Shown in pieces: positions 6,178-9,022 of a DNA stretch of 9,022 bases. A model generated the notes under the pieces. That model was not told the origin of the DNA. It ran no database searches and saw only the letters and a program-made list of their open reading frames with translations. The position numbers and the translations under genes are program-made. The DNA is from Anaerolineales bacterium (GTDB lineage: Bacteria; Chloroflexota; Anaerolineae; Anaerolineales; DRMV01): NCBI GenBank assembly GCA_015494815.1, contig WGAK01000243.1:1-9022 (forward strand), written 5' to 3'. The first letter of the stretch is position 1, and each line of letters opens with the position of its first letter.

Positions 6178-7539
6178 TCAGGCCGTACGGCCCGTAAAGC
6201 GGAACGCGGGCAGGGCCAGCGCGGGAGCCCGCACCCCACCCCACAGCCCGCCGCCGGTCACCAGACGGGTGGCCGCGCCGATGTCCAACACCCGCGCCAA
6301 CGCGGTGACATACGACTGGGTAAAGCGCAGGTTCTTCACGGGGTAGGCCAACTGCCCGTCTTCAATCCAAAAGACGCCATCGCGGGTCATGCCCGTGATG
6401 ACGCAATCGCGAGGATGCACCAGGCGGGTGTACCAAAAGCGGTTGACGAACAAACCGCGGTCCACGGTAGCCAGCAAATCGTCCAGCGAAGCCCGGCCGG
6501 GGGCCAGGAAGAGGTGGGCGGCCAGCGCGCCCAGGTCTCGCCAGCCGGGCGGCAGGCCGTGGCCTGTGCTGGCGCGGCCCTCCGCGGCCGCGGTGCGGCG
6601 GTCGTACACCGGCGTGAGGGGCACCCCCGCGCGCACCAGGTCAAGCCGCGCCTTGGGCACGCCTTCGCCGTCGAACGGCCAGGGCAGGGTTTCGGGGCTC
6701 AGGGGGTCGTCCCAAATGTGCACGCGCGCGTCCAGCACCCGCTGCCCCAGGCGGCCGTTGAGCCACGAGCGCCCCTCTTGCACCGCGCGGGCACTCAGGC
6801 CGTGCAGGTTGAGCATGGCCAGCAGGTCGGCCACCGCGTAGGGAGCCAGCACCACGGGATACTCGCCCGGCTCCAAGGGCCGCGGGTTGCGCCCTCGCGC
6901 GGCCAGATGCGCGGCTTCGGCAGCCAGCGCGTCCAGGTCCAGCCCCGACCAGGCCACCGCGGCGTCCTCCGCGCGGCCCCAGGCGTCGTCGTCGGCCTGC
7001 ATCACCACAATGGCCGAGGCCGCGGTGCCCTGGGCATAGGCCTCCAGGCCCGCGCTGTTGGCCAGAAACACGCCGCGGGCTTGATTGCTCAGCGCGCCCG
7101 CGGCCCACAGGCCCTGGGCCCGCGCGTGGGCCACGATGGCCCGCACGGCCTGCGCCCGCACCTGGGGCGTGAGGTTGGCGGTGGCTTCATCCCAGCCCGG
7201 CACCGCGGGATAGCCGGAGGGCGGCGGCGTCAGGCCGGGGAAGTGCGGGTCTTCGGCAGCCAGCGGCACCAGCGCCGCGGCCTGCTCTACGGCCTGGTCC
7301 AGCGCCGCGTCGTCCAGGCGGTTGGTGCGCACCGCGCCCATGCGCCCGCTGCGGTCGTAGAGCGCCACATGCACCTGCGCGTCGGTGTCGTGCACATGCT
7401 GATGGATGCCGTTGCGGGTGAAGCGGGTGAGGCTGCGCTCGTGATAGTGCACCTGCACCTCGGCCTGCAGCCCCGCAGGCACGGCTTGCAACACGCGCTG
7501 GGCCCGTTGCCGCAGCCAGCGTTCCAGCGAAGAGGCCAT
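6178..7539 (-). CDS. TldD/PmbA family protein, TldE (PmbA)-like subunit
   Basis: A 453-residue protein of the TldD/TldE family, which forms a heterodimeric protease that processes modified peptides (microcins, RiPPs) and the CcdA antitoxin. Visible features: an N-terminal domain with RFTRNGIHQHVHDTDAQVHVALYDRSGRMG (39-68), the mid-protein VVLAPYAVADLLAMLN (229-244), GRSWLNGRLGQRV (256-268), DDP (277-279), PFDGEGVP (288-295), STGHG (324-328), and a C-terminal VFWIEDGQLAYPVKNLRFTQSYV stretch (389-411). The HExxxH zinc motif of TldD is absent, so this is the TldE-type subunit, not the metal-bearing one. The ATG at 7539 has AAGGAG (7545-7550), which overlaps the TGA of hisS. No TldD partner and no RiPP genes are in the window. 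Confidence 0.88.
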   Translation of the reverse strand: MASSLERWLRQRAQRVLQAVPAGLQAEVQVHYHERSLTRFTRNGIHQHVHDTDAQVHVALYDRSGRMGAVRTNRLDDAALDQAVEQAAALVPLAAEDPHFPGLTPPPSGYPAVPGWDEATANLTPQVRAQAVRAIVAHARAQGLWAAGALSNQARGVFLANSAGLEAYAQGTAASAIVVMQADDDAWGRAEDAAVAWSGLDLDALAAEAAHLAARGRNPRPLEPGEYPVVLAPYAVADLLAMLNLHGLSARAVQEGRSWLNGRLGQRVLDARVHIWDDPLSPETLPWPFDGEGVPKARLDLVRAGVPLTPVYDRRTAAAEGRASTGHGLPPGWRDLGALAAHLFLAPGRASLDDLLATVDRGLFVNRFWYTRLVHPRDCVITGMTRDGVFWIEDGQLAYPVKNLRFTQSYVTALARVLDIGAATRLVTGGGLWGGVRAPALALPAFRFTGRTA

Positions 7540-7549
7540 CGTCGCTCCT

Positions 7550-8824
7550 TCAGTCCAACGCCCACTGCCGCACGCGGTCGGCCGCCTGCTCGGTGGGCAC
7601 CTGCACTTGCTCGCCCGTGCCCATGTGCTTGAGGGTCACCCGGTCGGCCGCGACCTCGTCGGGTCCCCGCACCAACACCACCGGGATGCCCAGGCGATGG
7701 GCGTACTTGAACTGCTTGCCCAGCCGCGCGGGCTGAGGATAGACCACCACCCGCAGCCCGGCCGCGCGCAGGCGTTGGGCCAGGCGCAGGCTGTCCAGCC
7801 AGTGGTCCGCGTCGAACACCGTCACCAGGGCCTGCGCGGGGCTCAGGGGCAAATCGGGTCGCAGGCCGTAGGCCTCGAGCACCAGGGTGATGACCATGTC
7901 GCCCATCGCGAAGCCCACGCCGGGCACGGGCTCGCCGCCCACCGCGGCCACCAGGTTGTCGTAGCGGCCGCCCCCCAGGATGGCCCGAAAACGTCCCGCG
8001 TGGTCGCGGGCCTCGAACACGGTGCCCGTGTAATAGTCCAGCCCCCGGATGACGGTGGGCTCGTAGCGCAGATAGTCGGCCACGCCCAACGCCTCGGCCG
8101 CGGCAAAGAAGCGCCGCAACTCGTCCGAGGTCTGCCACAAGTCGTGCCGCTCGAACAGCGCGTACAGGCCCTGAATCTGCGCGGGGCTCAGGCCGATGTC
8201 CGCGGCATAAGCCTCCCAGGCCGCGGGCTGCATCTTCTCCTTGCGGTCAATGAGCCGAAACACGGCCTTGCGCTGCTCCGCGGGAATGCCCAGGGCAGCC
8301 AGTTGGGTGTCCATCAAACGGCGGTTGTTGACCAAAATGCGCACCTGCTGCGGCTGCAGCCCCACCCGGCGGAAAAAGGTCGCGCCCACCGCGGCCAGTT
8401 CCGCGTCGGTTTCGGGCGTGGCCGCGCCCACCAGGTCCACATTCCACTGGAAGAATTCGCGGCCGCGGCCCCGCTGCGGGCGCTCGTAGCGCCAAAATGG
8501 GCCAAAGGACCACCAGCGCAACGGCAGCACCAACTGCTTCTGACGCTGCGCGACCATGCGCGCCAGCGAGGGCGTGAGTTCGGGCCGCAGGGTGATGAGT
8601 TCGCCGCTGCGGTCGGGGAAGACGAAAGCCTGCTCTTTGACCAACTCCTCGCCCGACTTGGCCGCGTACAGGGCCAGCGGCTCCAGAAAGGGGCCGTCGT
8701 ACTCCTGATAGCCGAAAGCCTCGGCCACCGCGCGCATGTGGTCATACAGCCAACGCCGCAGGGCCATGTCTTCGGGGTAGAAATCGCGGGTGCCTTTGAC
8801 GGTGGGGATGCGCACTTTGGCCAT
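7550..8824 (-). CDS. hisS: histidyl-tRNA synthetase
   Basis: A 424-residue class II aminoacyl-tRNA synthetase that charges tRNA-His. It shows N-terminal KGTRDFYPEDM (10-20), the catalytic TLRPELTP segment (78-85), motif 2 (WRYERPQRGRGREFFQWNVDLVG, 111-133), the histidine-specific RGLDYYTGTVFE (260-271), motif 3 (GGGRYDNL through PGVGFAMGDM, 284-310) and a C-terminal anticodon-binding domain (about 330-424). The motif 2 ending FFQWNVDL and NNRRLMD (166-172) differ from the E. coli type and resemble the branch shared with archaeal and some bacterial lineages. The ATG at 8824 fits the alignment and has GGAG (8832-8835) seven bases upstream. It heads the operon with the TldE-like gene and the small membrane protein. 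Confidence 0.97.
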   Translation of the reverse strand: MAKVRIPTVKGTRDFYPEDMALRRWLYDHMRAVAEAFGYQEYDGPFLEPLALYAAKSGEELVKEQAFVFPDRSGELITLRPELTPSLARMVAQRQKQLVLPLRWWSFGPFWRYERPQRGRGREFFQWNVDLVGAATPETDAELAAVGATFFRRVGLQPQQVRILVNNRRLMDTQLAALGIPAEQRKAVFRLIDRKEKMQPAAWEAYAADIGLSPAQIQGLYALFERHDLWQTSDELRRFFAAAEALGVADYLRYEPTVIRGLDYYTGTVFEARDHAGRFRAILGGGRYDNLVAAVGGEPVPGVGFAMGDMVITLVLEAYGLRPDLPLSPAQALVTVFDADHWLDSLRLAQRLRAAGLRVVVYPQPARLGKQFKYAHRLGIPVVLVRGPDEVAADRVTLKHMGTGEQVQVPTEQAADRVRQWALD

Positions 8825-8847
8825 GCCGATGCTCCGGGGGAACGGCT

Positions 8848-8872
8848 CCGCGGCGGCCGGCGCGCGCCGCGG
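8848..8872 (-). promoter_or_regulatory. GC-rich hairpin in the hisS leader
   Basis: CCGCGGC (8848-8854) and GCCGCGG (8866-8872) are perfect inverted repeats with an 11-nt GC-only loop. If transcription starts about 7 nt downstream of the hisS -10 box, this hairpin forms at the very 5' end of the message. Short GC palindromes arise easily in this base composition, so a function is uncertain; no T-box pattern is seen. Confidence 0.3.
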
Positions 8873-8880
8873 GCGAGAGG

Positions 8881-8886
8881 ATTATA
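8881..8886 (-). promoter_or_regulatory. -10 box of the hisS operon
   Basis: On the minus strand this reads TATAAT, a perfect consensus -10, 57 nt upstream of the hisS start. The matching -35 position (about 8904-8909, ATCGGC) is weak. It forms an inverted repeat with the selC -10 box (ATTATACC at 8881-8888 and GGTATAAT at 8910-8917). Confidence 0.65.
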
Positions 8887-8911
8887 CCGCGTCCCGCGCC
8901 GCGGCCGATGG

Positions 8912-8917
8912 TATAAT
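8912..8917 (+). promoter_or_regulatory. -10 box of the selC tRNA gene
   Basis: A perfect TATAAT ends 13 nt before the tRNA, so transcription would start about 7 nt ahead of the mature 5' end. No good -35 is seen at 8889-8894. Its position right before an RNA gene and the rarity of AT-rich hexamers here support it. Confidence 0.7.
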
Positions 8918-8930
8918 GCCCTCGCGGCCT

Positions 8931-9022
8931 GGGAGTGGTTGGGCCCCGGTGGGCCCCCCGGTCTTCAAAACCGGTGACGGGCCGCAGCGCGGTCCGTGGT
9001 GGGTTCGACTCCCATCCACTCC
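8931..9022 (+). tRNA. selC: selenocysteine tRNA (anticodon UCA), cut by the right window edge
   Basis: The cloverleaf can be laid out completely. Acceptor strand GGGAGTGG (8931-8938) pairs with CCACTCC (9016-9022) plus one base beyond the window. D arm: GGGCCC (8941-8946), loop CGGT, GGGCCC (8951-8956), a 6-bp stem with 4-nt loop as in E. coli selC. Anticodon arm: CCGGT (8958-8962), loop CTTCAAA, ACCGG (8970-8974), anticodon TCA at 8965-8967. Variable arm: 9 bp, 8977-8985 with 8989-8997, loop AGC. T arm: GTGGG (8999-9003), loop TTCGACT, CCCAT (9011-9015). The long acceptor plus 5-bp T stem, long D stem and large variable arm are the marks of bacterial tRNA-Sec, charged with Ser by SerRS, converted by SelA, and delivered to UGA codons by SelB. 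The final acceptor base, discriminator and CCA are outside. Confidence 0.95.

Noticed and set aside
6155..6244. Upstream in-frame ATG at 6244 for the small membrane protein
   Set aside because: It lies within the TldE-like gene and lacks a ribosome site; the ATG at 6154 has AGGAGG at 5-nt spacing.
8825..8880. T-box riboswitch before hisS
   Set aside because: The leader is only about 50 nt with a single GC hairpin and lacks the T-box sequence and specifier arrangement.
6415..8977. Long plus-strand open frames (405 and 456 codons) antisense to the TldE-like gene and hisS
   Set aside because: Same low-complexity His/Gln/Arg composition, no ribosome sites, opposite two clear conserved genes; the second even runs into the selC gene.
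1..9022. CRISPR array, insertion sequence, prophage or defence system
   Set aside because: No spaced direct repeats, transposase, integrase or defence-type domains are seen; all genes are housekeeping or envelope types in a coherent layout.

Overview
This GC-rich, tightly packed bacterial window shows nine protein genes (one cut by the left edge) and one tRNA gene (cut by the right edge). The proteins suggest a Chloroflexota bacterium, possibly of the Anaerolineae type: a LysM plus lamin-tail envelope protein, a Bacillus/Chloroflexota-style heme A synthase pair, and a histidyl-tRNA synthetase with an 'REFFQWNVDL' type motif 2. That assignment is inference from protein style, not from a marker gene. 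Strong AGGAGG-like ribosome binding sites precede most starts, and eight of the nine protein genes with... visible stop codons considered below use TGA wherever the stop is inside the window (eight TGA, one TAA among the nine readable stops' genes excluding the edge-cut one).

Left part (1-3355, all on the minus strand): one apparent operon read right to left, ctaA (heme A synthase), ctaB (heme O synthase), a YbaK/ProX-like aminoacyl-tRNA deacylase, a membrane-anchored LysM plus lamin-tail protein, and the start of a cholesterol-oxidase-like GMC flavoenzyme. Spacings are 12, 6, a 3-nt GTGA-type overlap, and 13 nt. CtaB and CtaA together turn protoheme into heme A, so the host very likely makes a heme A-containing terminal oxidase and respires oxygen.

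Middle (3356-3661): a divergent intergenic region holding a G/T-rich tract with G-quadruplex potential, a candidate promoter for each side, and a strongly structured leader in front of tsaD. On the plus strand, tsaD (tRNA t6A modification) overlaps by 32 nt a saccharopine-dehydrogenase-family oxidoreductase (3662-5915).

Right part (5930-8824, minus strand): an apparent operon hisS, a TldE/PmbA-like gene, and a small acidic single-span membrane protein, ending tail to tail with the oxidoreductase. Divergent from hisS, at the right edge, is selC, a selenocysteine tRNA with UCA anticodon, 8+5-type geometry, a 6-bp D stem and a 9-bp variable arm. Its promoter and the hisS promoter have mirror-image -10 boxes. 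The window thus links three translation-quality genes (tsaD, hisS, YbaK-like deacylase) and a tRNA-Sec with respiratory heme synthesis. The tRNA-Sec and the structured tsaD leader are the items most worth following.
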